Of a stretch of DNA of 64,000 nt, positions 1 to 11,659 are shown in pieces (position 1 is the stretch's first letter; every line of letters starts with the position of its first letter). Made by a program: the position numbers and the translations under genes. The DNA is taken from assembly GCA_020055645.1 (NCBI GenBank), contig CM034546.1, positions 77,066,001-77,130,000 of the forward strand, written 5' to 3'. Under the pieces are notes generated by a model. That model had not been told where the DNA came from. It did no database searches and worked only from the letters and a program-made list of their open reading frames with translations. The DNA is from Tomocerus qinae. Lineage: Eukaryota > Arthropoda > Collembola > Entomobryomorpha > Tomoceridae.

Positions 1-1518
1 TTTGCCAAAAAACCCCAACCCATAAAAAACCCGACCCACAACCCTGATAGATAGATTGGTAAGTTTTTTTCCTTCTGTGTTTATTTTATAGAGATGGATT
101 TCATCATCTTTTTGTGCTGGTCATTGCTCTAACGATAAGATTTGTTCTAAATTATTTTATGTCACCTTCAACACACTTTTCCATGCTTTTGTAAAATCTA
201 TAAATATATGTGACATGTAATTTTTCCTGTGTGCTTGTGCAACCATCTAACTGAACGTTACTCTGCTTCACATAGAGTAAAACGAAACAGTAGAGCAATT
301 CCTGTTTTTGACCTTCTTTATTTTACCCAGTCATTTTAACTTAATTGATTTATTTTAAAGCACACAGCACCAATCGACATAGGGTCTGCATACGGCTCTA
401 TATTTTAACTGACTACTTAATCACTAATTACACATAATATTTCTGCATTTAGAATTGCTGCATTCTTACAGAAATTCTCACGTCACCCCATCTACGACAC
501 TTCAATTCTGACTCAGCCCTTTTCCAAGGTGTATAATTATGTAAATGTATCATGTATTGTATTACGCTGAGAGATACGGGAATTTTTAAAAATCAGTAAT
601 TACATAGACTACCAGTAAAGTAGATCGTTTAAGTAACATTTTACTTTAATTTACCTTACTTGGAGAATTTTAAATTGACAAAAGTATTAACTGTAATGCC
701 AAACACTAATATAGAGTCTTTTAAATGTAAATGGGAGATAAAATTATTCTCCATAAGCCACCTTCACCTACTTATTAATAGCATATGAAAATAAGATGTT
801 TTCGAAATTACTGATACAATTTAAAAGTCTATAGAAAATTGCTTAAAACACTATTAGCACTAATTACTATGCATACTTATACTTATAATATGAATGACTA
901 CTGGCCTTCAAATACAGTAAAATATATTTCAATGTATTAAATTGACAAAAGAAACTTTGGAAACATTTATTGTAATTAGTCAGTAACAATAAAATGTAAT
1001 CTGAAATTTATTTGAATGAAATTACTTTAAAATTGATAAAAATGTCAGTCCGTTTTTCTATGATAGCTTACTATGATCGTTTTGGCATTTTTAAGGTACT
1101 AAATCACCTTAAATTGTTTACCACCAAACTGTGAAAGCCTTTACTTAATTAGTAATTAGGAATGATTACTAAGAGTTTTATTTATTTACTTCTTCAATAA
1201 TACTGGTTGGTGTATATTATATTTTTATATTGAGAAAGGAAAAGACAAAAATGCAAAATAATGGTAATTATTATTTTAGAACGTCCCCTTTGTTGAACTT
1301 CTCTGTCTTTTAATATCTTATCCTTGAACAAAATTTCTTTTCCCTAGCCCCAATAATGGAAATTAAATTGTATACTGATAAATTTAATCTATTTAACATA
1401 TCTGTTTAATTACAATAGCTAGAATTAAAATAAATCTGTGTTAGGTTAGGATTGAGTCTATTTAATTTTTTATCCAGTTTTTGTATTTATTCATCTAATT
1501 TCATACTACCCGTGCACC
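1..1518. other. Intergenic AT-rich sequence
   Basis: No exon of the array family, no long open frame and no clear repeat could be recognised here on either strand. It is simple AT-rich spacer lying 3' of the first receptor-like gene. Confidence 0.6.
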
Positions 1519-1673
1519 AAGCACGTATCTAGAAATTTGACCTAGAGGGGGCCCACCAAAGTAAATTGATGAAAATTTTTTAGATATTTAACCTTTTTTG
1601 ACAAAAAAATTGCCTTTTTCTGGATACTTAGGGGGGCCCGAGCTCCACCGGCCCCCCCTCTGGATACGTGCTT
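1519..1673. mobile_element. Short MITE-like element with GC-rich core
   Basis: About 155 bp bounded by an imperfect terminal inverted repeat, AAGCACGTATCTAG at the left and CTGGATACGTGCTT at the right. The runs of G and C near each end (GGGGGGCCC, GGCCCCCCC) stand out against the AT-rich surroundings. There is no coding capacity. I saw no convincing target duplication, so the superfamily is left open. Confidence 0.55.
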
Positions 1674-1767
1674 GCCATACACTAAAAGTTAAACTATTTA
1701 CTAAATAAAACGGGCCCCAAACAATCAGTTGGGTAAATATTTCATTCATTTGTATTTGTATCCTATT

Positions 1768-3083
1768 TCAGCCTGAGGGAAATGTTACAAGTAGAGTGAC
1801 GGAAAAGGAAAAAATGGCTTCATATGTGTCGAATAGATGTTTATGCTTAACAGCTTTCAAGACTCCATATCGAATTCCATAAGGTCTGACCGCACTCAAT
1901 CTTAACCGATCAATTTTCCGATTTCCAAAAGCGGACTGCATTTCCTTCAAGATTTGAGAAGATTTTTCCCAGCATATTGCAGATCCCATTAGAAACATGC
2001 TCAGGTAAATAAAAGCAGTGAAGCCAATTACATGCCACATGAAAAGCTCAAATATTTCGCCTTTGAACATTCTCAAAGGTGTGAATATTGACATCGTTGC
2101 AACGAGCGAAAATGCAAGTGTGGAAGTTGGCAGCAAGAAGGACAAGTTGCTTTCGTTGTAAAGAATATTCAAGACACGCAGCTTTTCGAACTCTTGTGTT
2201 TTAATTTCCATCTTATTTTCCGATCTGTAATTACAATTTCCAATAATTAAGATTACAAATAAATCTAAATGTTATTGGACGCATCTGCTACCTTATTTTG
2301 CGGAGCATGGAGAAATTCCTGGAATTGTAGACTGAAATGCAGAGCAAAAAGAAAGTGAAAGCCAACCCTCCAGCAGCCTCTACACTATTTTCAAGTATCA
2401 AAATAATTGTAGTTGGAAACCAGTTGCCAGTTCGTCCAGGGTAAATGAAATCAGCGACGAAATGCTTTCCCGGACAGAGTAAAATTAACACTACAACAGT
2501 TGTTAAAAGTCCGATAACATACAGCGGAATCAACCACGTCCACAAAAACATGTCCAGTTTGTTGATATCGTATTTCCCTCGATTTTTGTCAATTTCTTTT
2601 CCTTGTGATTAAAAATATTATATAAAAACAATTTTAAAATTCCAAAAGAAAATATAAATTAAGGTTACATTTGTTTTATATACGTTTCTTACTATTAAAT
2701 ACGTCTTTGAAATCCATTTGGTTCAAAACGCGCACAATACGTTCTCCATTTCTTCTCAAATTGGATATTGCAACGCTTGTCATTGTCAAACCCGGAGTAA
2801 ATGCCGCAATCATTGACAATTCATTAAAATCGCGTAGGGGATTTCTCAATTCTGATATTAGTTGAAAGTAATGATAAAATGTGAGCGCATAGTGACATTT
2901 TGAAACAATGTTTTGAATCAATTTGTGTCTTCCTGATCTAGTGGCCACAAATTTTTGATTCGTTTTACTCCACACAATTGGAATAACTCCGCAGTTAGCT
3001 AAAATGTTCATCCAAAATTGTGGTGTTACTGCTACCACAGCCAATACCTTACGGAATTGTGCTATTTTGGATTTCAAATTCAT
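1768..3083 (-). CDS. Gene A: seven-transmembrane chemoreceptor-like protein, 3 exons
   Basis: Exons read on the minus strand: 3083-2693, 2601-2292, 2224-1768; introns are phase 1 (AATA|GTAAG donor) and phase 2; predicted 385 aa. Exon 1 has the family start PQFWMNILANCGVIPIVWS and a first hydrophobic segment (YALTFYHYFQL). Exon 2 carries WTWLIPLYVIGLL and the CPGKHFVADFIYPGRTGN block. Exon 3 has LRVLNILYNESN, MGSAICWEKSS and the last membrane segment TYEAIFSFSVTLLVTFP four residues from the end. Length, about seven hydrophobic segments and a TY-containing last helix fit insect gustatory/odorant-receptor-like proteins; that function is inferred. It is the leftmost member and one of the more divergent ones. 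It lacks the N-x-S/T sequon that several relatives have after segment 1. Confidence 0.75.
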
Positions 3084-4149
3084 TTTACTTTGAATAGATA
3101 TAAGAATAAAATATTTCTTTAAAGAATGTCGGTCAAAGCTCTACTCAGCCATTTAGAGGTTATGTTAGAGCTGCTGTGTAGATTAAGTCTGGTTTTATAC
3201 TTCCCTTTTCTGGGAAGTAACTGACATTCTGCATTCGGCGTTATTATACACTTAAAATTATAAACTTCAACCTATAACTAAACCTATAACAGGGAAGTTA
3301 ATTCCCCGGTTGAGCCAATCATAATTCCAATTATTTCATTTCAAGTGGTGGACCAGTTTATAAACAATTTCTTAGCATTACTTTCGAATGTCGTTCTTTC
3401 GCATTTTCTAAGGCAAATTATTAAGTCTTCATGTTGAATGTGTTTAAAGTCTTTATTCCTGACATTAATATTTTTTGGCTGAACGATTTAGAAATTTTGG
3501 TAAATAGGCGCTCAATAGGAAGTTATAAGCTATTATCAAACAGAAAAAAGCAAGGTAATGTTTGTTTACAAAGATAATGCTTTTTTACTTCAAGTTTTTC
3601 CTTATTGACATTAAAATACGTATTTTTGCAGTGTCAACAAAGACACTTTAATGATTCGTTATCATTTTTTGATGAAGTAGACAGCATTTTTATAACGGAT
3701 TAGGAGTTTTCAATAGCATTGACTCAAATGTTTTTGTATTGAAAATTGTTTTCCCAAATTTGCAAATTATATACTTATAACCATTTATATTAACCAACTG
3801 TAGCATTATCCTACAATACTACCGACTGAAATAATTTGATTAATTGATAGGCAATCTTCAAAGAAACAATGAGTGACATATCTAGGATAAATGCGCTACA
3901 GCTAGGTAATATTTAATGATTATAGAGACAGGCAAACAAGTTTTAAATGAAGTATAAATTGTTAATGAATCAATTATTAACCATTTGTTCATTATATCAA
4001 TGCATTATTTATGTTGATTTAAGTTTATTTAATTTTGAGGCGATCGTCGCAATTAAAGCATGTCTTTCCTTCCAGAAAAAAGTTACGGCGGAAACGCAGC
4101 GTCGAAATATACTAATTGTTCTCATGTCCAAGATCGCTTGTATACTGCA
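3084..4149. other. Spacer between genes A and B
   Basis: AT-rich intergenic DNA. No family exon or convincing open frame. It contains the region 5' of gene A, where its promoter should lie, but no clear TATA element could be assigned. Confidence 0.55.
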
Positions 4150-4233
4150 GTCCCTTAAGGTATCAAATACGCAATATGCATTTTCAGTGTTAACCTGCCG
4201 GTGGCATATTTCGTATTTGATACCTTAAGGGAC
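4150..4233. mobile_element. 84-bp MITE with GTCCCTTAAGG ends
   Basis: A near-perfect inverted repeat: GTCCCTTAAGGTATCAAATA at the left end is matched by its reverse complement at the right, with about 40 bp between. Related ends occur at about 30.83, 31.26-31.52, 32.54 and 39.08 kb, so this is a small mobile family rather than a chance hairpin. It has no coding capacity. Confidence 0.75.
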
Positions 4234-4507
4234 GTGATGCTATTACTGTTATCGGAAAGTAATTAAGGCACGCGCAACATTTTATTTGTTCGACTAAATG
4301 AATGGACTAAAACGAAAACGAGCACACAATGTGTGACTATTATTTATTTATTTTTAAATATGATTTGATAGTAACTTTATTTACAATCTTTTATACCTTC
4401 CCTCATGAAATACTATTTATAAGGCAAACTAAATTATAATACATTCTGTGTGCCTTAGATTAAGAATTCCGCGTGGTCAGTTAATAAATTGTAAAGTAGT
4501 CCCCATT

Positions 4508-5825
4508 TTAAGCCAAGGGAAATGTTACCAGTAAGGTGACAGTGAAAGATATGATAGCTTCATACGTATCAAAAAGATGTTTGTATTTGACAGCTTTCAG
4601 GACTCCGTAACGAATTCCATAAGGCTTGATCGCCCGAAGTCTCAAACGATCCAGTTTTGTATTTCCAAATGTTGACTGCATGCCTTTCAGGGTTTTGGAT
4701 GATTTTTCCCAACATATTGCAGAGCCCAGTAACAACATTGCCAAGTACAAAAACCCAACCCAAATAACTCCATTCAGCATGAAGATCTCTAACAGCTTTC
4801 CTTTGAAAATTCTCATAGATGCAAAAATGCACATTATCAAACATACAGAAATTATAGTTATCAAAGTTGGCATTAGAAAACATACGCAACTGTCATTGTA
4901 AAGGATGTTCAAGACACGCAGTTTTTGAAAACCTGCAGTTTTGAGCGGCATTTCTTTCTCCGTCCTGGAAGATGTAAATTGGAAGAATAATTGTAAGAAA
5001 ATTGTAGGAAAATTTCAAAAGAATTTCAATTATCATACATGTAACTACTTACCTCAATTTCTGCAGCATTGAGAAATTTCTAGCATTGTAAACTGATAAG
5101 TAAAGGAAAAAGAAGACACTCGCGAACCCACCGACAGCAAACAAAAAATCGTCAATGATGAAAAGTGTCACTATCAGAAAACGATTTCCATTTCTTTGGG
5201 GGAAAATGAAATCAGCAATGAAATGATTTCCTGGACAGAAGAAATTTGTGAATGCACAAAATACTGTCACGACAATCAGGTAAGATGGCATCAACCATTT
5301 CCAAATTAAAGTCTCTAACTTCATGCTGCTTTTTTCTAGCTGGGTTCTATTATTTTCTAAGAACATAATCATAGTCTCATGTTAATACTTACAGACAAAA
5401 AAATTATTCAACGAAAGTTTTTCCGTTCTGTCTCTTACTTACTTACCGTTGAAAATGTTTTTGAAATCCATTTGGTTCAAAAGTCGCACAATGCGTTTTC
5501 CATTTCTTCTGAAATTATACAACACTGTACTCATTATTACGTGACCAGCGGATATGATACAAAGAAATGACATCTGAGTTGCATTGTGATGTGAACTTCT
5601 CAATTCTGATATTAGTTGAAATAATTGATACAACGTCAATAAGTTGTGAGATTTTTCAACCAATTTTTGAACAAAAATTTGTGTTTTGGCAGTCGTCACG
5701 ACAAATTTTTGTTTAGATTTATTCCAAACTAATGGAATTGCACCACAATTGGCTAAAGCATCAACCCAAAATTTAGGCTCTATTGTTTTCGTGTATATCT
5801 TGGTTATTTTCCCTTTAAAACCCAT
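4508..5825 (-). CDS. Gene B: seven-transmembrane chemoreceptor-like protein, 3 exons
   Basis: Exons on the minus strand: 5825-5447, 5356-5053, 4964-4508; phases 1 and 2; predicted 379 aa. Rough hydrophobic segments at residues 55-75, 85-105, 145-165, 195-218, 254-278, 285-310 and 358-376. PKFW is at 17-20, CGAIP at 27-31, a sequon NAT at 81-83 between segments 1 and 2, CPGNHF from about 167, GSAICWEKSS after segment 6 and TYEAIISFTVTLLVTFP at the C terminus. The ATG is 16 residues before PKFW, as in most paralogues. If the N terminus is cytoplasmic, as in insect receptors of this type, the sequon would be outside the cell. The gene is nearly identical in layout to gene C and clearly its duplicate. 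Confidence 0.78.
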
Positions 5826-7370
5826 TGTTCGCGTATATTTTAAACAAATAGAGAGAAAATAAACTGTTTTTCTAATTACGGTAAGTCCTCTCTTCTACCA
5901 AGCATTTTGATTTCATTTGTGGTAGAATGGCCATAGCAAAGGAAGGCTTTTATACCAACATTTTATCAAAAGAAAATGGGTAAACAACAGGAAATTCGGT
6001 AATTACTTCCTTCCTAAAGCCGATAGAAACCCGTAGTATTATAATAGTAGGGTAGTGGAAACAAAATCCTATCATTTTCTGACATTTTTTAACTTTAAAT
6101 CGTAAAACAAAAATTATGGTCTCATTTTAATTATAGATTTTCAAGCCAAAAGCCAACTCATAACTTAAACATCGTAGGTAATCCTATACAAGGAATGAAA
6201 TAGCAAAGTCTATTTGGGTAATGTGTTATTGTTATTGAATGCAAAATATGGTATTTTATAAAAGTAAGCATGTAATTGATGCGTTGAAACCATTATTATG
6301 CATCACTTGCAGACGCTAGAATTTTGCTTGCGGAAGAAAATTGGCTTTCATGCACAATCGTTGTTTTAATGACTGTAAATTTATTTCCTTGTATTTGTGT
6401 ACCATTTTAGCAGTTTTAATAAATAGCACCATAAAATTATAATGTTTATTATTACAGAATTAACAATAAAAGGAACACTTAAATTATTTACATGCAAACT
6501 GCCAACTTTGATATTCTTCTCACATTACATTGCATTAGAAATAGTTTAGTGTAATACTCCAAGAAATAGGCTAGATACTATAACTATTAAAAACCAATGA
6601 ATTTGATAAACGAAGTACGAGGGAAATGGTAAACACTTTAATTGATGGCAGGATGGCACATTACGTTTGACGTTTCACTAGATGCATAGATACATTCGAT
6701 TTTCCTAAAAATTTACTGTTAATCCACATTATCATTTATCGATTATAATAACATAGAAATACATAGCTAGCGATATATTTCCGGAATATTTGGATTAAAT
6801 CCAATATGTTGTCTTAAAGGTATTAATAATAATAGTAAGTAACTTCCAATCAACTAAACAAACTGGAGATAAGAAAATCATTCTGTATAGATTAGGCAGA
6901 ATTATTTTTCAATATTTATATTCGATTCTTGTGAAGTATAATCTCCCTATCTCTATGTTATCAACTACTACTTAGCATTAGCAGCATTGAATAGGATGGT
7001 AAAAATAAGGTTAATAAGGTCAACATACATGTCTCTTTAGTCTTAGGACATAGCAAATAAATAACAAAACGGCTTCAGTTACTTGTATGAAATGACTATT
7101 TCGGAGCTTTTGTTTTGACCTTGGCCCATTTCCAATAAAATCAGTCTTAACAGTGTTTCAGGTAGGTTATTATGGAAAACAACTAATGACTCTTAATGCT
7201 TTTTACACATTGCATTTAACATGGTAGATAAATAAATTATGAATGGTTATCTGAGACGCGGAAGTAAAAGTGAATGATTTTCGACTTATCATGTTTTTAT
7301 AGAGATACAAATATTCATATTTTATAATAATTATCTAAGTGATTTGGTCATTACCATATTCATCTCAAAA
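5826..7370. other. Spacer, duplicated again at 10.34-11.53 kb
   Basis: No gene recognised. Many stretches recur in the same order upstream of gene C, for example AACTTTAAATCGTAAAACAA near 6.09 kb and near 10.60 kb. The spacer was therefore copied together with gene B and the peptide gene. Confidence 0.65.
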
Positions 7371-7378
7371 TATATAAA
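7371..7378 (+). promoter_or_regulatory. TATA box of the peptide gene
   Basis: TATATAAA lies 100 bp upstream of the start codon of the six-cysteine peptide gene. A transcription start about 30 bp further (around 7400-7420, with TTCAGTC-like sequence) would give a short 5' leader. Assigned by position and consensus only. Confidence 0.5.
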
Positions 7379-7470
7379 GCAGAAGAATATCATAGTCGTA
7401 TTATCACAAACCAATCGATCTTCAGTCCAAACCACTCTTCGAATCTACAAAAATCAGTCAATTTTTAACC

Positions 7471-7893
7471 ATGTCTTCTGCTAAATTGTAAACAGTAGTT
7501 CAACTTTGTCCAACAATTTTACTTACTAAATTTATTTTACAATATTCTCACTAAAAATTAGTAACTGCTTGACAATTTTTAATAAAATTGTATTTTTTTA
7601 GCATCTTTGTATCATTTTTGATGCTGGCCATTATGGGATCACTTCTTATTGAAACGTCTGAGGCTTTTGAAATACGATCAGCTCCATCAGAAGGGCGTAG
7701 TGAACGTGTGAAGCGCTCTTGGCAATGTCAACATCCAGTAAGGAGTTTTAATATTCAAAACAATTCAATACCGACGCAAAATGGTTTTTATAAACATTTC
7801 TAAATTGATTTTTGTTTACAGTGCCAAAATCTGTACTGTGGCAACCAATACAATAGATGCGAGTTTTACAGAGGCCAATGTACATGTTTCTAA
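7471..7893 (+). CDS. Secreted six-cysteine peptide precursor (antimicrobial/defensin-like candidate), 3 exons
   Basis: Coding exons 7471-7487, 7602-7737 and 7822-7893; the donors GTAAAC and GTAAGG and the acceptors TTTAG and TTACAG are all canonical. Predicted 74 aa. A hydrophobic signal peptide covers about residues 5-27. A short acidic/basic propeptide follows and ends in a dibasic furin-type site (RVKR, residues 41-44). The 30-residue mature part holds six cysteines at 48, 52, 57, 64, 71 and 73, that is C-x3-C-x4-C-x6-C-x6-C-x-C. CxxxC plus a terminal CxC recalls CS-alpha-beta defensins, but the order of spacings differs from the textbook pattern. Antimicrobial peptide is the likeliest role; a neuropeptide or other secreted cysteine-rich peptide is possible. 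It is on the strand opposite to the receptor-like array. Confidence 0.72.
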
Positions 7894-7961
7894 TAAGGAA
7901 TTGGAAATCGGAAAACCTTGATGACCCCCGTCCATATTGGAAAAGCCACTAATTCATATTC

Positions 7962-7967
7962 AATAAA
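7962..7967 (+). terminator. Polyadenylation signal of the peptide gene
   Basis: AATAAA 69 bp after the stop codon of the six-cysteine peptide gene, a suitable place for 3' end formation. Confidence 0.6.
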
Positions 7968-8359
7968 AAGCTTATACAGAAATTGTTTTAACTTTTAACT
8001 GTCGTAAATTAAATTTTTGGGTTCAATTTGATTGTTTGGTCTTTTATTCTTAAGATAGTGTTAAGAAATAAAGTATACGAGTTTGTACTAAAATGTATAT
8101 TTCATGTGGTAGACGTGGTAGAATGGGAGGGATATCAGCCTGAGACGGATATCATGGCCCTGTCAGACTAGGCAGAAAGGGATATCTGTGATCATAGCTA
8201 CCTGATAAATACTAAACGGTAATAGTTAGAGAAATTAAACTACCAATATCAATTAAAAGTGGTCTCATAAATTTAAAATATAATTGTTCATCTCATTCAA
8301 AAGATATTACACATTATTCAATTACAAACAGATTACAAACAAACAAACTTTACAGATTT

Positions 8360-8651
8360 ATTAGAGTATTCGTATAAGTTTGGACAATAAGATTGAAGAA
8401 CAATAAAACCGATAGAAAATATAATAGGCGAGTTCGTGCTTCAGTGAGCACAAGCAAAGGTGCTCACTGATGTGCGAACTAGTCTTATGTTCGTGCTCAC
8501 TGATGCGCAAACTCGTCTATTGTTCGTGCTCACTGATGCGCGAACTCGTCTATTGTTCGTGCTCACTGAAGCACGAACTCGTCTATTATATTTTCTTATT
8601 GGTTTTATTGTTCTTCAATCTTATTGTCCAAACTTATACGAATACTCTAAT
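8360..8651. mobile_element. 292-bp fold-back element with internal 33-bp repeats
   Basis: Two arms of about 93 bp (8360-8452 and 8559-8651) are near-perfect reverse complements, both starting ATTAGAGTATTCGTATAAG at the outer end. The loop is four tandem 33-bp units (about 8455-8586) of the type TGTTCGTGCTCACTGATGCG followed by CGAACTCGTCTAT, and each unit is itself partly palindromic. The structure fits a fold-back type non-autonomous DNA transposon. Because 33 is a multiple of three the repeats give open frames, but these are not evidence of coding. Confidence 0.75.
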
Positions 8652-9029
8652 GCAATAGACTTTAAATTCATTTCTTGTTGAGCAGATAAACTTTATTATA
8701 TCTGTTTAGGAAGCATAGAACTTTAGCTTTGTTATATTTATGTAAGTTTTAATAATAATCCCAATAATTCCCAAGTCCGAAACTGCATAATTATATACCT
8801 ATACTGATGAATGATGCCATTGTTATCGGAAAGAAATTAAGGCACGCGCAACATTTTACTTGTTCGACTCATTCCATAATTCATAGAATTCCATAATGAA
8901 TGGACTGAAACGAAAATGAAGCCACAATGTGTGACTATTTTTATTTATTTTAAATCTATTTAATATTAAATTCACTTACAATTAATAAATAAACAAAAAC
9001 AGTTAATAAATTGTAAAATGGTCCCCATT

Positions 9030-10342
9030 TTAGGCCAAGGGAAATGTTACAAGTAGGGTGACAGTGAAGGACAGGATGGCTTCATACGTATCAAAAAGAT
9101 GTTTGTATTTGACAACCGTCAAGACTCCGTAACGAATTCCATAAGGTTTGATCGCCCGAAGCCTCAAACGATCCAGTTTTCCTCTCCCAAGTATTGACTG
9201 CATACTTTTCAGTATTTCGGATGATTTTTCCCAACATATTGCAGAACCCAACAATAATATTGCCAAGTACAAAAGCCCAGCCCAAATAACTCCATTCAGC
9301 ATGAAGATCTCTAACAACTTTCCTTTGAAGATTCTCATAGATGCAAAAATGCACATAATCAAGCATGCAGAAATTATAGTTACCAAAGTTGGCATTAGAA
9401 AACATACGCAACTGTCATTGTAAAGGATGTTCAAGACACGCAGTTTTTGAAAACCTGCAGTTTTGAGCGGCATTTCTTTCTCCGTCCTAGAAGATGCAAA
9501 TTTACAGAAAAATTGTAGAAAAATTTCATAAGAACTTTTCTTATCATAAATGTTACTACTTACCTTACTTTCTGCAGCATTGAGAAATTTCTAGAATTGT
9601 ACACTGATAAGTAGAGGAAAAAGAAGACACATGCAAACCCACCGACAGCAAGAAAAAAGTTGTCAATCATGAAAAATGCCACAATCAGAAAACGATTTCC
9701 ATTTCTTTGGGGGAAAACGAAATCGGCGATGAAATGATTTCCTGGACAGAAAAAATTTGTGAATGCACAGAATACTGTCACGACAATCAGGTAAGATGGC
9801 ATCAACCATTTCCAAATTAAAGTCTCCAACTTCATGTTGCTTTTTTTTGGCTGGCTTCTATTAAATTCTAAGTATACACAAGCCTTTTGATAATATAGGA
9901 GCAGGTAAAAATCATTTACTGAAAGTGGGATTTCATATATTATTTTATGTTTATTTTACTTACCATTGAAGATGTTTTTGAAATCCATTTGGTTCAAAAC
10001 TCGCACAATACGTTTTCCATTTCTTTTGAAATTGTACAATACTGTACTAACTATTATGTGAGCAGCGGATAGGATACCCAGAAATGACAACTGATTCGCA
10101 TTGCGTTGCGAATTTCTTAATTCTGATATTAGTTGAAATAATTGATACAACGTCAATAAGTTGTGAGATTTTTCAACAAATTTTTGAACAAAAATTTGTC
10201 TTTTGGTAGTCGTGACGACAAATTTTTGTTTTGATTTACTCCAAACTAATGGAATTGCCCCACAATGGGCTAATGTATCAACCCAAAATTTAGGCTCCAC
10301 TGTTTTCTTGTATATTTCGGTTATTTTCCCTTTAAAACCCAT
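9030..10342 (-). CDS. Gene C: seven-transmembrane chemoreceptor-like protein, duplicate of gene B
   Basis: Exons on the minus strand: 10342-9964, 9867-9564, 9486-9030, exactly the same lengths as gene B (379, 304 and 457 nt); predicted 379 aa. All splice sites are canonical. Differences from B are scattered substitutions only. The NAT sequon of B is changed (NANQ) and the exon 3 linker reads SILGRGKLDRLRL where B has STFGNTKLDRLRL. CPGNHFIADFVFPQRNGN and TYEAILSFTVTLLVTFP are kept. Lack of frameshifts suggests that this younger copy is still functional. Confidence 0.78.
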
Positions 10343-11579
10343 TGTTCGCGTATATTTTAAACAAAAATAGAAGAACTAACTGTTTGCAGTTTCCAATAGG
10401 TATTTTTATTTTGTTTGTTGTACAATAGCCATAGAAATAGAACAATGGAGTTAAGGTTTTATATCAACATTTTATCAGGAATAATAATAATGACATATAA
10501 TTTGGTAATTACTTAATTTTGAAACCCGCAGAATTATAGTTTATATAATGACATGATAATAGTAACAAATTCCTATAATTTTATCATTTTCTAACATTTT
10601 TTAACTTTAAATCGTAAAACAATAATTATGGTCTCGGCCTCGGTTCATTCTAATTATAGATTGTGAAGCAAACTCATAATTTAAATGGCAGTAGGTAATT
10701 ACTAAACCAGGAAAGAAACAACAAAGTCTATTTAGGGAATGTGGTATTGCATAATATGGAATTTTATAAAGGTAAAGATATGTACTTGAAGCCACTATAC
10801 TATAATGCATCACTTAGACACTAATAGAATTTTGTCTGTGGGAGAAAATTGGCTTTCACATACAATCTGTGTTTTAATGACCATAATGTTTCCATGATCG
10901 CCGTATTTATGTACCGTTTTAGCAGTTTTGAAAATGACGCCATAATATTATGTTTATTACACAATAGAAATACTAAGAATATAAGTAACATTTAAATTAT
11001 TTACATGAAAACTGCCAACCTGCCTATTTTTCCTTCATGCATTACATTAGAAATAATTTATTGTACTATTCTAAGAAAAAGGTTGGGATAGACTATTAAA
11101 TCCAAACTAATGCATTTGATAAACGAAATTCAAGAAAATTGGTAAACACTTTAATGGATGACACTTTACGATGAAGTTTCGGTTTGCTGTTAAGTTCATA
11201 GAGACTGTAAATTAAATTCTAACTATTTATCGACTATGATAATGACACAGAATTGCATAGCTAGCCATACATTTACTGGAATATTCAGTAAGATTAAATC
11301 TAATATGATTCGGCTCAAATAGTAACTTTCAATCAACTAAACAAACTAGAGATAAGAAAACCTTTCGGCCGTTTCCGCATAGGTATTTAATATTAATGCT
11401 CAATCTTGGTGTAGCCTAGTTATCACTATCTGTGTTATCGAATCGACTACTACTTAGCAGTTAAATGGAATGATAAATTATATCTTTAGTTTTAGGATAC
11501 TTTGGGCAAGTAAATAACAAAATGGCTCCTTTATATGAAATAATTATTTCGAGGATAAACTCATTTTATATTCATTTCA
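10343..11579. other. Spacer upstream of gene C
   Basis: Diverged copy of 5826-7100. No gene recognised. Confidence 0.6.
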
Positions 11580-11650
11580 TTAGTGCCAAAATATTTACTG
11601 GGGGAACCAGCACAATAGATTTTTACAAAGGCACAAAAAGTTTCAATTGA
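11580..11650 (+). pseudogene. Broken 3' exon of the six-cysteine peptide gene
   Basis: After TAG the sequence TGCCAAAATATTTACTGGGG corresponds to the third exon at 7822-7893. The match continues past the old stop codon into the 3' flank (CTGGAAATCGGAAAACC at both loci). Several of the cysteine codons are lost and the frame is broken. The counterpart of 7100-7810, with TATA box and exons 1-2, is missing, so this is a non-functional deletion copy. Confidence 0.75.
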
Positions 11651-11659
11651 AAAACTGGA

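Noticed and set aside
7588..7803. Single-exon 71-codon reading of the peptide gene from a TTG
   Set aside because: It reads through intron sequence at the 3' end; the spliced model from ATG 7471 joins the remaining cysteines with canonical sites.
8460..8681. Open frame of 73 codons encoding a repeated VLTDARTRLLF-type protein
   Set aside because: It lies entirely in the 33-bp repeats of the fold-back element; the frame is open because 33 is divisible by three.
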